A stretch of 64,000 nt of DNA from Solidesulfovibrio alcoholivorans DSM 5433 (GCF_000702665.1 NZ_JNJA01000008.1:1-64000), one strand, 5' to 3'; shown: positions 15,610 through 24,902, counted from the first letter of the stretch. The notes: generated by a model from the letters alone, not told the origin. Made by a program: numbers and translations.

Positions 15610-16983
15610 ATGTCCGCTGCATCCGCCAAGACGAGCCTCAATCCGTCGATCGACGCCATTCGGGCGACAGGAGCGCCGGCAGCGCTGCTTTTCATCCATG
15701 GCTTCTCCGGCAACCTGGGGTTGACTTGGCGCCACCTCGCCGATCTGGTCAGCGCAGACCCGGCCCTCATGGAATACGACATCTTCTCCATCGGCTACCC
15801 CACAAGCCTCATGCCCAATGTGCCGGGGCTCTGGAGCGCCGAGCCGTCCCTGGCGACCCTCGCCGACTACCTGCGCACGACCGCGGCCTATTCCGCGCTT
15901 GGCAACGCCCGGTGCCTGGCCATCGCCGCCCACAGCATGGGCGGGCTCATCGTGCAGCGGGCCTGCCTTGACGATGCGGAATTCAGCCGCCGCATCTCCC
16001 ACATCATCCTCTTCGGCACTCCGAGCAACGGCCTCAAAAAGGCCCGTTTCCTTTTCTTCAAACGCCAGACCAAGGACATGGCCAAGGACAGCCCGTTCAT
16101 CGCCGACCTGCGCACGCGTTGGGACGCCACGTACGGCAGGCAGGCGCCGTTCAAGTTCCTGGCCGTGGCCGGCGACATGGACGAGTTCGTGCCCCGGGCG
16201 TCCTCCATCGATGTCTTTCCCCAGGAGCAGCGGGCCGTCATTCCGGGAAATCATCTGGAAATGATTCGTCCCAACAGCCGCGAGGACCTGTCCTACATGG
16301 TGTTTCAAAGATTCCTGACCGGAGCGGCGGCCCCGGCCGGCCCGCTGGGGGCGGCGCGTTTGGCTGTGGAATCCCGCGAGTTCCACCGGGCCGTTGCCCT
16401 CTTTCGCGCCCATGGCGACGCCCTCGACGAAGGGGCGCTGGTGCAATACGCCCTGGCCCTGGAAGGGCTCGGGCAGGCGGAGGAAGCCGTTGCGGCGCTG
16501 GAGCGCTTCGGCCGCAAGGGCACGGACGCCCTGGGGACCTTGGCCGGCCGGATCAAACGGCGCTGGCTTGCGGAACGTTGCGAACCGGATGGCCGCCGGG
16601 CGCTGGACCTCTATGGCGCGGGCCTCACGCAGGCGCTGGCGGCGGGCGACTGGCCCCAATGCCATTACCACGCCATCAATGCCGCCTTTCTGTCCTGGGC
16701 TTTTGCCGGGAATCCGGCGAAGGCCCGGGAGTATGCGGCGCAGGCCCTGGAATACTGCGCCAAATCGCCGGAAGGCAAATGGCGGTCCGCCACGGAGGCC
16801 GAGGCGAGCATTCTCCTTGGCAGGGGAGGGGACGCGCCCGCCCTGTATGCCGCGGCCATCGGCGAACGGTCCGGCGTCAAACCCCACGAAGCCTATGCCA
16901 TGTATGCCCAGGCCCTGGAATGCGCCGCCCTGGCCGGGGACGAGGCGCTGGCCGAACAGTTGCGGCGGACTTTCGGCTTCTGA
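15610..16983 (+). CDS. alpha/beta hydrolase with C-terminal TPR-like domain
   Basis: 457 residues from ATG 15610 (GGAG 11 nt upstream; ATG 15580 is an alternative). The N-terminal ~220 residues are a lipase/esterase-like alpha/beta hydrolase: ALLFIHGFSGNLGLTWRHLA gives the oxyanion-hole HGF, AIAAHSMGGLIVQRA gives nucleophile Ser109, and GDMDEFVPRASS supplies the Asp region. A His follows in IPGNHLEM. The C-terminal ~200 residues are helical TPR-like repeats (ALALEGLGQAEEAVAALER, AGNPAKAREYAAQALEYCA). The repeats resemble those of the cyclase protein upstream, suggesting partnership. A lipid-degrading or peptidase effector is a reasonable guess. Confidence 0.75.
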   Translation: MSAASAKTSLNPSIDAIRATGAPAALLFIHGFSGNLGLTWRHLADLVSADPALMEYDIFSIGYPTSLMPNVPGLWSAEPSLATLADYLRTTAAYSALGNARCLAIAAHSMGGLIVQRACLDDAEFSRRISHIILFGTPSNGLKKARFLFFKRQTKDMAKDSPFIADLRTRWDATYGRQAPFKFLAVAGDMDEFVPRASSIDVFPQEQRAVIPGNHLEMIRPNSREDLSYMVFQRFLTGAAAPAGPLGAARLAVESREFHRAVALFRAHGDALDEGALVQYALALEGLGQAEEAVAALERFGRKGTDALGTLAGRIKRRWLAERCEPDGRRALDLYGAGLTQALAAGDWPQCHYHAINAAFLSWAFAGNPAKAREYAAQALEYCAKSPEGKWRSATEAEASILLGRGGDAPALYAAAIGERSGVKPHEAYAMYAQALECAALAGDEALAEQLRRTFGF

Positions 16984-17024
16984 ACGGCGCGGGGTGGATG
17001 GCTTGGGATGGGAACGATATCTTG

Positions 17025-17052
17025 TCTCTATTGAATAAGAGATTCTATTTTT
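17025..17052 (+). terminator. weak terminator-like hairpin between hydrolase and second TIR gene
   Basis: TCTCT and AGAGA pair around ATTGAATA and are followed by TTCTATTTTT. The stem is only 5 bp. It may attenuate rather than stop transcription into the TIR gene 50 bp downstream. Confidence 0.3.
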
Positions 17053-17100
17053 AAGCATAGGGCACTGTTTCCGGCCAGTGCCGCAGCCAGGACAGCGCGC

Positions 17101-20100
17101 ATGAAACACGATCTCGACGATCTCGGCGACGGATATAAGTATTGGGCTTTCATCAGCTACAGCCACAAGGACAAGGCTTGGGGCGACTGGCTGCACAAAC
17201 GCCTCGAAACGTATACCGTTCCCGGCAAGCTTCGGGGACGCCAGACCGCGGCCGGTACGGTCCCGCGCAAGCTCTACCCCATTTTCAGGGACAGGGAGGA
17301 GCTGCCCAGCTCGGCGGACCTGAGCCACAACATCGACGAGGCGATCAAGGCTTCCCGCTCCATGGTGGTCATCTGTTCGCCCCACGCGGCGGCCTCGGCC
17401 TGGGTCAACGAGGAGATCCGGCAATTCAAGCAAATGGGGCGCGCCGACCGCATCATGTGCCTGATCGTCGGCGGCGAACCGAACGCCACGGACAAAGGGC
17501 TCCCGGAAGAGGAATGCTTCCCCCCGTCCATCCGGCATGTCGTGGACGCAGCCGGCGCATTGAGCGAAGCGCGGGCCGAACCCATCGCCGCGGACGTCAG
17601 GCCGGGCATGGACGGCAAGACCTGCGCCAAGCTCAAGCTCCTGGCCGGCATCCTCGGCATCGAATACGCCCAGCTCAACGACCGGGAACTCCGGCGGCGC
17701 TGGGCCAGGACCGCCGTCCTTTCCCTTCTGGCCTTCGTCCTCCTCGGCGCGTTCACCGGCCTGTGGTGGCACCAGGAGCGCGGCAAGCGGATCGCGTTGA
17801 CCATCGAACGGGATGAGGCCAAGCACCAGTTCGGCCAGGCCCTGCTCGAACGCGCCCAGCGTTTCAAAAGCGAGGGGCGTGAGATGGATGCGTTCCTGAC
17901 CGGCGCCTATGCCCTGGGTTTCGAGGGCCAGGCCGCGCCCCCCGAGGTGCGCGGCACGTACCTCAAGAAGGGTTCCCGCGCCGCGGCGCTCGATCGGGGC
18001 GTCGTCCTCAACTCCGGATTCCGGTTCGCCGGCCGCACCCCCGGCTTCACCCGGCACCTGGACGTGGCCGTTTCCCCGGACGGCGCGCGGATTTATTCCG
18101 CCGACGGCGACGACAGGGTGCGCTGCTGGGACGCCGCCAGCGGCACGTTGCTGCGTTCCTTCGAGATGCAAGGCCGTGTGGAGCAGGTGGCCATCAACCC
18201 GGAGGGCACGTTCCTGGCCGTCCTGGTCTCCCGGGACAAAGGCACGGATTCGTTTTCGGTGTTGTATCGCCTGGCGCTCGACGCGAAAGACGCCGCGCCT
18301 GTGGAAATAGGGCGCCCGGACCGCAGCCCGTCCTCCATGGCCATGGCGGATACCGAGGTGCTTTGCCTGGAATTCCTGGACTCGTTCACCCTGGTCGACA
18401 TCTTCGGAAAAAGGCCGCCCATCAAAGTCGAAGGGCGTCATCCCGTCATCGCTGGGGACGAAAAGCGGATCTATTGCCTCGGCAAGAAAAGCGACGACTC
18501 TGACTTCCTTTGCGCGTGCGCCCCGGCCACGGGAGAAATCGTCCAGTGGTTTGAGAAAATTGATCTTTCCTATGAACTTATCGACGTATGGGGCGGCAAG
18601 GCCTTGCTCCGGAAAGGTGATAATGGCCGCAACGACTGGTATGAAATTTGGGATTTCGGCACCGAAACATTGCTTGGCAAGCTGCCTGACGCCACACGAC
18701 CGCTCAAATTCCTGGGGCAGGAGCGGCTCTTGGCCCGGCTAGGCTGCCGTCTGGCCATCGTGAACTTCAAGGGCGAGGTGGTCGAGGACAACCTGCACCG
18801 CGAAAACGAGAAAGAGAATCAAGATTCACGTATTTTTCTCTCGGCCAGGCGGGACATCCTCGCGGCCGCCTCCCCACCGATGCTGCGAAATCTCGCCGTG
18901 CCAACCCCGAAGGCGGGGCGTAGCCAGACCCCGCACCAAGGCGCGATCCGAAAACTCCTTCCTGACGAACCGGGCCTGTTTTGCAGCGCCTCGGCCGATG
19001 CGGCCGTGGTTTGGGAGGACGGCAAGCCCATCCAGACCATCGCTTCTCCACAAAAAAAAGTCCTTGGTATCGCGGAGGGCGAAATCCTCCTCCTGGATGA
19101 CGACGGATCGGTCATGGTCCAAAACGTCAACGACGACCAGGCCAGACTTTTATCCAACAAAATTCCCGAATTTCATCTCGTGGACGGCTTCGCCACGCAC
19201 GACGTCGCCGTGCTCCTTTGGCAGGCCGACAGTTATCAGTCGGAAATACAGGAAAAAATAACTGTCCACGACGCCAACGACGGGCGCGTCCTGGCATCCT
19301 ATGCGGAAAAGGACGGCGACTGGCTGGATCGCCTCGTGCCCGTCCCCGATGGCGATGGTTTTCTGCTCATCCGGTTCAGCTCGCTGATGTTTTATCCGTT
19401 CAAGCAGGGCAAACCCCGCAACATGGCCGCCTGGGATCAGGAAACCGAGCTTTTCGAGTCCGTCGCCCTATCCGAAGACGGAACCCGCTACGCCTACGTT
19501 CGGAAAATCAGAAATGCCGATCAGCATATCAGCGACCATTACATTCCGGTTTCGGCTACGAAAACCGGTGAAGTCGTCAATCGCCTGCAAGGACTCAAGT
19601 CCTCGGCGGCGGCTATTGCCCTGGACGCTTCGGGTGCCAGACTGGCGGGTGTGGACGGCGAAGGGACCTGCATCATCTGGGATGTGGCTTCCGGCAAGCC
19701 CTTGCAACGCCTGACCGTCTCCCCGCAGGCGACAGCCATGGCCTTCGATGAGGACGACGCAGGCTTGCTGATCGGCTATGCCGACGGCTCCGTCGAGCGA
19801 TGGGACACGGGGCGGGACCTCTTCCACAAGCACGCGGAACTGGTCGGAACCCCGGGCTTCACTCGTTTCAGCCCGGCCGACGACGTGGCGTACATCGCCA
19901 CCGGTGCACAATACCTGCTGCGTTGGGATACGCGGACGGACGGCATGGAGACGATTCCCGACATCGGCCACACCTACAACGACGGCGAGTTTACATTCCT
20001 TGGTGCCGGAATACTCCTGAGCACGAGGATCGGCGATTTCGCCGTCCTCTACGACATGAATACCGGTTCCCGGCGCGAAATCGGAGTCGAGGCTCTCGGC

Positions 20101-20829
20101 GACCGCGTCGCCGCCGCCCCGGGCGGACGCCAGACCGCCTTCCTGTGTTATTCGGAAATGAATGGCCAGTTCACGCATGTAATCAAAATCGCGGACATGG
20201 ACGCCCTGAAGGAAATCGCCACCATTTCCCTGGGTGAAAAAAACAGTGTCGGGTATTTGGCCTACAGCCATGATGGCCGGACCCTGGCCGTCGGCGTGGA
20301 GGATGCGGTTCTTCTGTACGAGACGGGAAACTTTACCCCGACCGGCCAACTCACGGGACATGCGGGCGCGGTGGGAGGGATCGCCTTCTCCCCGGACGAC
20401 GCCAGGATCTACACCTGGGCAAAGGACGATACCGTCAGGGCCTGGGACGCCAAAAGCCAGCGCCCGTTGCACACCTTCGACGCGCCCGGGGCACGGGCGC
20501 TCGCCCTGGCGCCGCAGGGCGATTCCCTGGTCATCGCCGCGAAGGAGGGCCTGACGTTCTGGAACCCGCTGACCTTCGAACCGCTGGGATTGATTCCCGA
20601 TCCCGACATTTCGGAAAACGGCATCGACTTCAACCGCAACGGCGACAAACTTGTCGAAGCTTACGACGACTACACCATGCGCATGCGCCGCATTCACAGG
20701 CAGGCCATGGCGGCGGAGTATTTCAAGGAGATTCGTTTTGAAGGCCTGGATATCATCCATAAGAGGGAGGCGGAGAATTTCTACACGCAGCCGGGCATTC
20801 CCTTTATGCAACATCCGCAGGCTCGATAG
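17101..20829 (+). CDS. second TIR domain-TM-beta-propeller protein
   Basis: 1242 residues. TIR domain at ~12-130: YKYWAFISYSHKDKAWGDWL, then KLYPIFRDREELP, then ICSPHAAASAWVNEEIRQF with Glu104/105 as the catalytic candidate. One membrane helix at ~201-223 (TAVLSLLAFVLLGAFTGLWW). The remaining ~1000 residues are degenerate WD40/beta-propeller blades, e.g. DVAVSPDGARIYSADGDDRV, IALDASGARLAGVDGEGTCI and GIAFSPDDARIYTWAKDDTV, probably two propellers. The TIR half is clearly paralogous to the protein at 9917-12886, but this gene is GC-rich throughout. Last intact gene of the rightward operon. Likely a membrane-anchored TIR effector with an extracytoplasmic or cytoplasmic sensor. Confidence 0.88.
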   Translation: MKHDLDDLGDGYKYWAFISYSHKDKAWGDWLHKRLETYTVPGKLRGRQTAAGTVPRKLYPIFRDREELPSSADLSHNIDEAIKASRSMVVICSPHAAASAWVNEEIRQFKQMGRADRIMCLIVGGEPNATDKGLPEEECFPPSIRHVVDAAGALSEARAEPIAADVRPGMDGKTCAKLKLLAGILGIEYAQLNDRELRRRWARTAVLSLLAFVLLGAFTGLWWHQERGKRIALTIERDEAKHQFGQALLERAQRFKSEGREMDAFLTGAYALGFEGQAAPPEVRGTYLKKGSRAAALDRGVVLNSGFRFAGRTPGFTRHLDVAVSPDGARIYSADGDDRVRCWDAASGTLLRSFEMQGRVEQVAINPEGTFLAVLVSRDKGTDSFSVLYRLALDAKDAAPVEIGRPDRSPSSMAMADTEVLCLEFLDSFTLVDIFGKRPPIKVEGRHPVIAGDEKRIYCLGKKSDDSDFLCACAPATGEIVQWFEKIDLSYELIDVWGGKALLRKGDNGRNDWYEIWDFGTETLLGKLPDATRPLKFLGQERLLARLGCRLAIVNFKGEVVEDNLHRENEKENQDSRIFLSARRDILAAASPPMLRNLAVPTPKAGRSQTPHQGAIRKLLPDEPGLFCSASADAAVVWEDGKPIQTIASPQKKVLGIAEGEILLLDDDGSVMVQNVNDDQARLLSNKIPEFHLVDGFATHDVAVLLWQADSYQSEIQEKITVHDANDGRVLASYAEKDGDWLDRLVPVPDGDGFLLIRFSSLMFYPFKQGKPRNMAAWDQETELFESVALSEDGTRYAYVRKIRNADQHISDHYIPVSATKTGEVVNRLQGLKSSAAAIALDASGARLAGVDGEGTCIIWDVASGKPLQRLTVSPQATAMAFDEDDAGLLIGYADGSVERWDTGRDLFHKHAELVGTPGFTRFSPADDVAYIATGAQYLLRWDTRTDGMETIPDIGHTYNDGEFTFLGAGILLSTRIGDFAVLYDMNTGSRREIGVEALGDRVAAAPGGRQTAFLCYSEMNGQFTHVIKIADMDALKEIATISLGEKNSVGYLAYSHDGRTLAVGVEDAVLLYETGNFTPTGQLTGHAGAVGGIAFSPDDARIYTWAKDDTVRAWDAKSQRPLHTFDAPGARALALAPQGDSLVIAAKEGLTFWNPLTFEPLGLIPDPDISENGIDFNRNGDKLVEAYDDYTMRMRRIHRQAMAAEYFKEIRFEGLDIIHKREAENFYTQPGIPFMQHPQAR

Positions 20830-20834
20830 CAGAT

Positions 20835-21005
20835 GCACCCTTGCCTTGGTCAGGGCGTCGATGGACCCGAGGCGCGACAGGGCCGTGTCCACGATCCTGG
20901 CCGCCGTCGCCTGCTCGCCGAGAGGGCGACGCGGCCGGAAGCCGCGAACGCGGCGGATTGGGGCATGGTGCGGGAATTGGCCACGACGTGGAAACTCTGT
21001 TCAAG
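20835..21005 (-). pseudogene. short-chain dehydrogenase fragment
   Basis: Two out-of-frame pieces on the leftward strand resemble an SDR oxidoreductase: EQSFHVVANSRTMPQSA (start of the Rossmann fold) and ARIVDTALSRLGSIDALTKA (the segment that normally continues into the NNAG motif). The NNAG sequence itself has been lost. Joining them needs a frameshift and a deletion. Only about 50 residues of a ~250-residue protein remain. Confidence 0.5.
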
Positions 21006-21083
21006 GAACGCTTCGGTCTGCGGCGAGATAGCGTGTCGTAACGCGAAGTCGAGCATGGCCTCGGTGGGCACCGGCGCGCCGGT
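21006..21083 (-). pseudogene. zinc-type alcohol dehydrogenase C-terminal fragment
   Basis: The stretch PVPTEAMLDFALRHAISPQT followed by EAF matches the C-terminal segment of medium-chain NAD(P)-dependent alcohol dehydrogenases (E-x-M-L-D-F-x-x-x-H-x-I-x-P). Only ~25 residues are left. It abuts the SDR fragment directly, so a deletion fused the two. Confidence 0.45.
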
Positions 21084-21329
21084 GTGCGGCAAACGCGTCC
21101 GCCGCGCGGGCGGGAGCGCTTGCTCATCTGCGGCAGGGAATATATGCGTGGTCGGCAAGCCCGATGCCCGGTCGAGCTCCCTGAAAAAACACTTCCGGAC
21201 AGCGGGGAATCGCATGAGCGACGGGGACGGCTCTGTGCCGTTTCGCCTCTTCCTGACGCGCGTTCGCGTGATAGAGTCGGTTGGCGGCCCCTTGCGATAC
21301 CGGCACGGGAGGGAGTGGGCAAGGGGGCA

Positions 21330-21635
21330 GGCCTGTGCCTGGAACTCATGTGCTACCACTGCCCCCGGGGTTCCCAGGACGTCGTCTTCCACAAGACCGA
21401 CGACATGGTTGGGCCCCGGCATGTGGCCCTGGAGGTGGCGGACATCGCCGTGGTCTTCGAGCACCTGAAAAAGCAGCCCGGGGTGCGGATGATCAATCCG
21501 TCCCTGGACTACGGGACGCCGGTGAAGCTGGGCACCTCCGCCATCTCCTTTTTCTGTTGGCTAGATCCGGATGGCGTCCAATGGGAAATGGAGCAGGGAC
21601 GGCCGCCGGGCTTTGGCCGGGAGCTCGCCGGGTAG
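21330..21635 (+). pseudogene. VOC/glyoxalase-family protein, C-terminal fragment
   Basis: ELMCYHCPRG, then GPRHVALEVADIAVVFEHLK, then WLDPDGVQWEME match the second half of a vicinal-oxygen-chelate (glyoxalase/bleomycin-resistance type) fold, including the metal-ligand His and the final Glu. The frame extends upstream to 21084 without further similarity. A complete VOC protein needs ~130 residues of paired modules, so the 5' half is missing and there is no good start. Confidence 0.6.
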
Positions 21636-21721
21636 CGCATTTCTGACGTACGGGACGGCCACAACCGGAACCGCGGTCCCCGAAGGAGGGGACCGCGCAG
21701 AGAGGCGATAGGGAGGGGTCT

Positions 21722-22890
21722 ATGTTCGGCATCCCCGGCTATTCCAGGTTCGAGTGCATTCACGCCGGCCGCAAGCACCGGGTGGTCAGCGCCGTGGAGG
21801 ACGCGACCGGCCGGGTGGTGGCAATCAAGATGCCGTCCATGCTCCTCCCTTCGGGCAAGGCCCTGGCCGTTTTGGAGAAGGAATTCGAATACCTGGACCG
21901 CCTGGACCTGCCAGAAATCCCCCGGGCCAGGGGCCTCGTCCGCACCGGGCGCTCCATCGCCGTGGTCATGGAGTGCTTCGAGTTCCCTTCCCTCAAGCTG
22001 GTGGCCGAGGACCGGCCGCTGCGCCTGGCCGAGGTCGTCGGCGTCTTTGAGAAACTGGCCGCCATACTGGTCCGGCTCCATGCCCGGGGCATCATCCACC
22101 GCGACATCAATCCCGCCAACATCCTGTTCGAACGGATCACCGGCCGGGTGGTCCTGGTCGATCTCGGCTCGGCCATCGACATGCCCCAGCAGTCCTCGGC
22201 CGAACTGCGGCCCGAGACCGTGGAAGGGAAGGTGGCCTACATGTCCCCGGAACAGACCGGGCGCATCAACCGTCCTGTGGACCTGCGCTCCGATTTCTAT
22301 TCGTTCGGCGTTTCGCTCTACGAGATGCTGACCGGCCGGCGGCCCTTTGCCGGCGAGGACGCCGGGGCCCTCATCCACGGCCACCTGGCCGTCAGGCCAC
22401 CGGAACCGGCCGCCCTCGATCCGGCCATCCCCCGGGTGCTTTCCGACATCGCCATGAAGTGCCTGGCCAAGGACGCCGGCGAGCGCTACCAGAGCACCCC
22501 GGGCCTCCACGCGGACCTGCTCCGCTGCCGGACGGCCCTGGAGCGGCACAGGAAGATCGCATCCTTCGTCCTCGGGGAGTCCGACGCGCGGGACCGTTTC
22601 CAGTTTCCCGAACGGATCGTCGGCCGCGGCCAGGAGCTTGCGGCCTTGCAGGACCTCTACGGCCGGGTTGGCCGGACCGGGAGCGCCATCGCCATGGTCC
22701 GGGGCGTGTCGGGCGTCGGCAAGACCTCGCTCGTCCAGGAGCTCAGCCGGTCCGTCGCGGCGCAAAAGGGCTACGTCGCCTACGGCAAGTACGACCAGTA
22801 CAACCGGGCCGTGCCGTTTTCCGGGCTCATCCAGGCCCTGTCCCTGCTCATCCGCCAGATCCTGAGCGAAGGCGAGGCGCGCATCGCCGT
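21722..22890 (+). pseudogene. Ser/Thr kinase-AAA ATPase signalling protein, truncated
   Basis: The reading frame starts at ATG 21722 after GGGAGGGGTCT. The kinase domain is complete: VVAIKM (ATP Lys), RGIIHRDINPANILF (catalytic Asp128), VLVDLGSAI in place of DFG, and YMSPEQTGRINRPVDLRSD. An AAA_16-type ATPase begins at IVGRGQELAALQDLY with Walker A VRGVSGVGKTS, and homology stops near 22890 after LIRQILSEGEARIAV. Intact proteins of this architecture continue with the ATPase, GAF and histidine-kinase domains to well over 1500 residues. The last ~28 codons (to 22978) are antisense to a hemerythrin gene. Confidence 0.75.
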
Positions 22891-22894
22891 CAGG

Positions 22895-23319
22895 GCAGGC
22901 GTGCCAAGCAAGCGTTCGGCAATGGGGAGCAACACACTATTTTCTTTGGCGATGTGCTGGGTCAGCAATTCGATGTAGTCAAGGGCCGGGGCGACGAATG
23001 ACCGAGGGTCGGCGCTGCCTGCCAGGGCGGCGTCCATGTCGCGAATAAGCCCCCGCCCGAGGACATGTTCGTGAAGCATGATTCCGATGGGACCGCCTTC
23101 ACGCGGCATGCCCGCAGCCTCCAATGCGGGGAAGAGGATGTCCTCCTCCTTGCCGTGGTGGCATTTGTCGACAAAAATTTTGAGGAAATCGAGGATGCCA
23201 GTAAGCTCGGCGACTGGAACGGTTCCACCCGCTTCGATGCGCGTGGCGAGTGCCCGCATGACGCCCAGCATGCGAAGAATGCCTTCATGTTCCGCTCGTA
23301 GGTCGTCTGTCGCTGTCAT
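22895..23319 (-). pseudogene. hemerythrin HHE-domain protein, 3'-truncated
   Basis: Starts at ATG 23319. Iron ligands of the HHE fold are visible: LRAEHEGILRML, then KCHHGKEEDILFPALE, then MLHEHVLGRGLIRDM, then QHIAKENSVLLPIAE. Homology ends at ERLLGTPALTA near 22897. Beyond that the frame runs to 22780 as the antisense of the kinase-ATPase gene. Perhaps the last helix is lost. Oxygen- or NO-sensing hemerythrins are common in sulfate reducers. All the ligands seem retained, so the fused product could still bind iron. Confidence 0.7.
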
Positions 23320-23607
23320 ACGCTCCTCGGGAAGAACTTTAATTGTTTAATTATACGCGGCCGGCGATTCTGATGCAAGTAGCCCAGGTTTTTTTCGATT
23401 ATGCAAGGTGCTTGCTAAAGGCCACGTCGTCGCCTTCACGAAAAGTGGCTGGCAACGGGCACAGAAAGCCGTGTTTGGCGCCTACAACAGCCCAACACTG
23501 CCCTGTATTTGGCAATAAGCCGGCGACCCGGGCAGGTGGGTAATTATTTGCCGCTGGGCAGAAAAGGCAGAATCAAGGTGGCGGTTGTGCAAATTTACCA
23601 GATCAGG

Positions 23608-23773
23608 GACTCTAACCGCCATGTTGGGACAATTTTACCCTTGTCGGAAGAGGGGCATACTGATAGGTCTAAATCAGAGAAAATCATTATCAACTATTTT
23701 TGAAGTCTTAATATATCAAGCTGTTGTCTCTGTTGGCGGGGTCCGAGGGTGCTGAGTCCCCCCTTCGGCACCA
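23608..23773 (+). repeat. island-flanking direct repeat, right copy (putative attR)
   Basis: Second copy of the 165-bp repeat of 1139-1303, same orientation. The end is again GGTCCGAGGGTGCTGAG ... TTCGGCACCA with one extra C. Divergence is concentrated in the ~30 bp before the hairpin. Confidence 0.65.
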
Positions 23774-23916
23774 TCTATAAAAGTGTTGCAGCTAACAAGC
23801 TGTAACCCCTTGTTTTTTGTTTCAGGGTGAGCTGGTCCATATACATAGGTCGTTTTGGCAGTGTTCATGTGCGTTTCTCTTGTCGCATAAAATGATAAAT
23901 AAATCAGGGGCGCATT

Positions 23917-24309
23917 TTACTCCATACGCGTGATTGCTTTTTGAGGACAAGAAAAGACACAAACCCCGCACTTGACGCAGTGTTCGGTGTCGATCACCGC
24001 TTTGCCGCCGGACAAGGAAATCGCACCCATGGGGCATACGTCGACGCACGTTCCGCAACCACAGCACAATTCCTTGTTGACCATCGGTCTTTTTTTCCCT
24101 TGCCGTTTCTGATCGGCAACAGGGGCGTTCTCTGCGGATACGGTCTGCCCGTTGCTTTTCGATGCAAGGGAAGGTTGCCGGCCGGGGATAAAGTCCCGCG
24201 CGAAAGTGACGCCTCTGCGGCAGAGTCCTCCCCCGGACCGGGGCCGGAGCCCCGTCCGGGATTGCATTTTCCGCCGCCCGCCGCCGCGTTTCCCCTGGCC
24301 GCCATTCAT
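23917..24309 (-). CDS. 4Fe-4S dicluster ferredoxin-type protein
   Basis: 130 residues from ATG 24309, which follows GGAGGACGCG. The N-terminus is Gly/Arg-rich (NGGQGKRGGGRRK). The C-terminal 55 residues form a bacterial 2[4Fe-4S] ferredoxin: ELCCGCGTCVDVCPMGAIS and EHCVKCGVCVFSCPQKAI, i.e. two CxxCxxCxxxCP motifs. Such proteins accompany the DUF134/DUF5320/NifX cluster in sulfate reducers, where an electron-transfer or Fe-S delivery role is presumed. Last gene of the leftward cluster that begins with the regulator at 28493. Confidence 0.85.
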   Translation of the reverse strand: MNGGQGKRGGGRRKMQSRTGLRPRSGGGLCRRGVTFARDFIPGRQPSLASKSNGQTVSAENAPVADQKRQGKKRPMVNKELCCGCGTCVDVCPMGAISLSGGKAVIDTEHCVKCGVCVFSCPQKAITRME

Positions 24310-24503
24310 CGCGTCCTCCAGTCGGGCAGGGACAATCCTGCGTCTGGCTTGAGCCGAAAGAAAGCCGGGCCTCGTCGTGGGTGCTTGTTCAGACGTTCCA
24401 CGAAAAATCTCCTTGCTTTGAAACTGCGGCCAGGACGTCAGCTTCACTGATGCCCTGGTCATGGTTTTGCGCCATGTCTGAGGACGGTGTTGCTATGGCA
24501 CGC

Positions 24504-24902
24504 TTAGTCATTGCGTGTATTCCCTGCAAAAAATTGTTCAGGACGGTATTCTCCTGGGAGGTGCGCCGTGCCTTTTACACAAGGGATACCGGCTTCGCGG
24601 GAGATATGAGACAGCAAATCGTCTATGTTGTCGCAATAACCATTTCGGTTGACCCATTTCCCTTCTTCCTTGTGCGCAAACGTACATGTACACCAATGAA
24701 CAACTTCCGCGCCTTTTGATTTCAATGTTTTTGCCAACGTGACAGAACGATCCCCGGGGCAGTGACAAGTCATGACGCCGACAAGTTCAGGATGGTCGGT
24801 CCCCGCAAAACCTTGGGAACCACTGGCAAGGCAGGAAAGACAGCCGGTGAGGGGGCAGGTCGTTTCATTCATCTCGCAACGGATCAATCCAATTTTGGTC
24901 AT
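24504..24902 (-). CDS. CGGC-domain protein 1
   Basis: 132 residues. IGLIRCEMNETTCPLTGCLS near the N-terminus, ELVGVMTCHCPGDRSV and GAEVVHWCTCTFAHKE fit the CGGC family (small cysteine-rich proteins thought to bind metal). The eponymous CGGC tetrad is altered to CHCPGD here. The ribosome-binding site AAGGAG lies very close to the ATG. It lies 48 bp downstream of a DUF364 gene. A second, more canonical CGGC protein is at 26516. Confidence 0.75.
   Translation of the reverse strand: MTKIGLIRCEMNETTCPLTGCLSCLASGSQGFAGTDHPELVGVMTCHCPGDRSVTLAKTLKSKGAEVVHWCTCTFAHKEEGKWVNRNGYCDNIDDLLSHISREAGIPCVKGTAHLPGEYRPEQFFAGNTRND

Larger units (their letters stand above)
1139..23773. mobile_element. genomic island bounded by ~165-bp direct repeats
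   Basis: The segment lies between two imperfect copies of a 165-166-bp sequence in direct orientation. An integrase remnant sits just inside the left copy, at 1533. Cargo is dominated by signalling and conflict proteins (TIR, SLOG, RyR, cyclase, E1/E2/JAB) with decayed fragments at the right end. Flanking direct repeats, an integrase next to one repeat and dense accessory content are the marks of an integrated element. The integrase is truncated, so the island is probably no longer self-mobile. The boundaries are inferred. Confidence 0.5.

Noticed and set aside
15178..18441. An open frame of more than 1000 codons on the minus strand across the cyclase, hydrolase and TIR genes
   Set aside because: No recognisable protein. 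The plus-strand genes have clear domains and ribosome-binding sites, so the antisense frame is compositional.
23343..23543. A 66-codon plus-strand ORF next to the right direct repeat
   Set aside because: No ribosome-binding site or similarity; within probable repeat-flanking debris.
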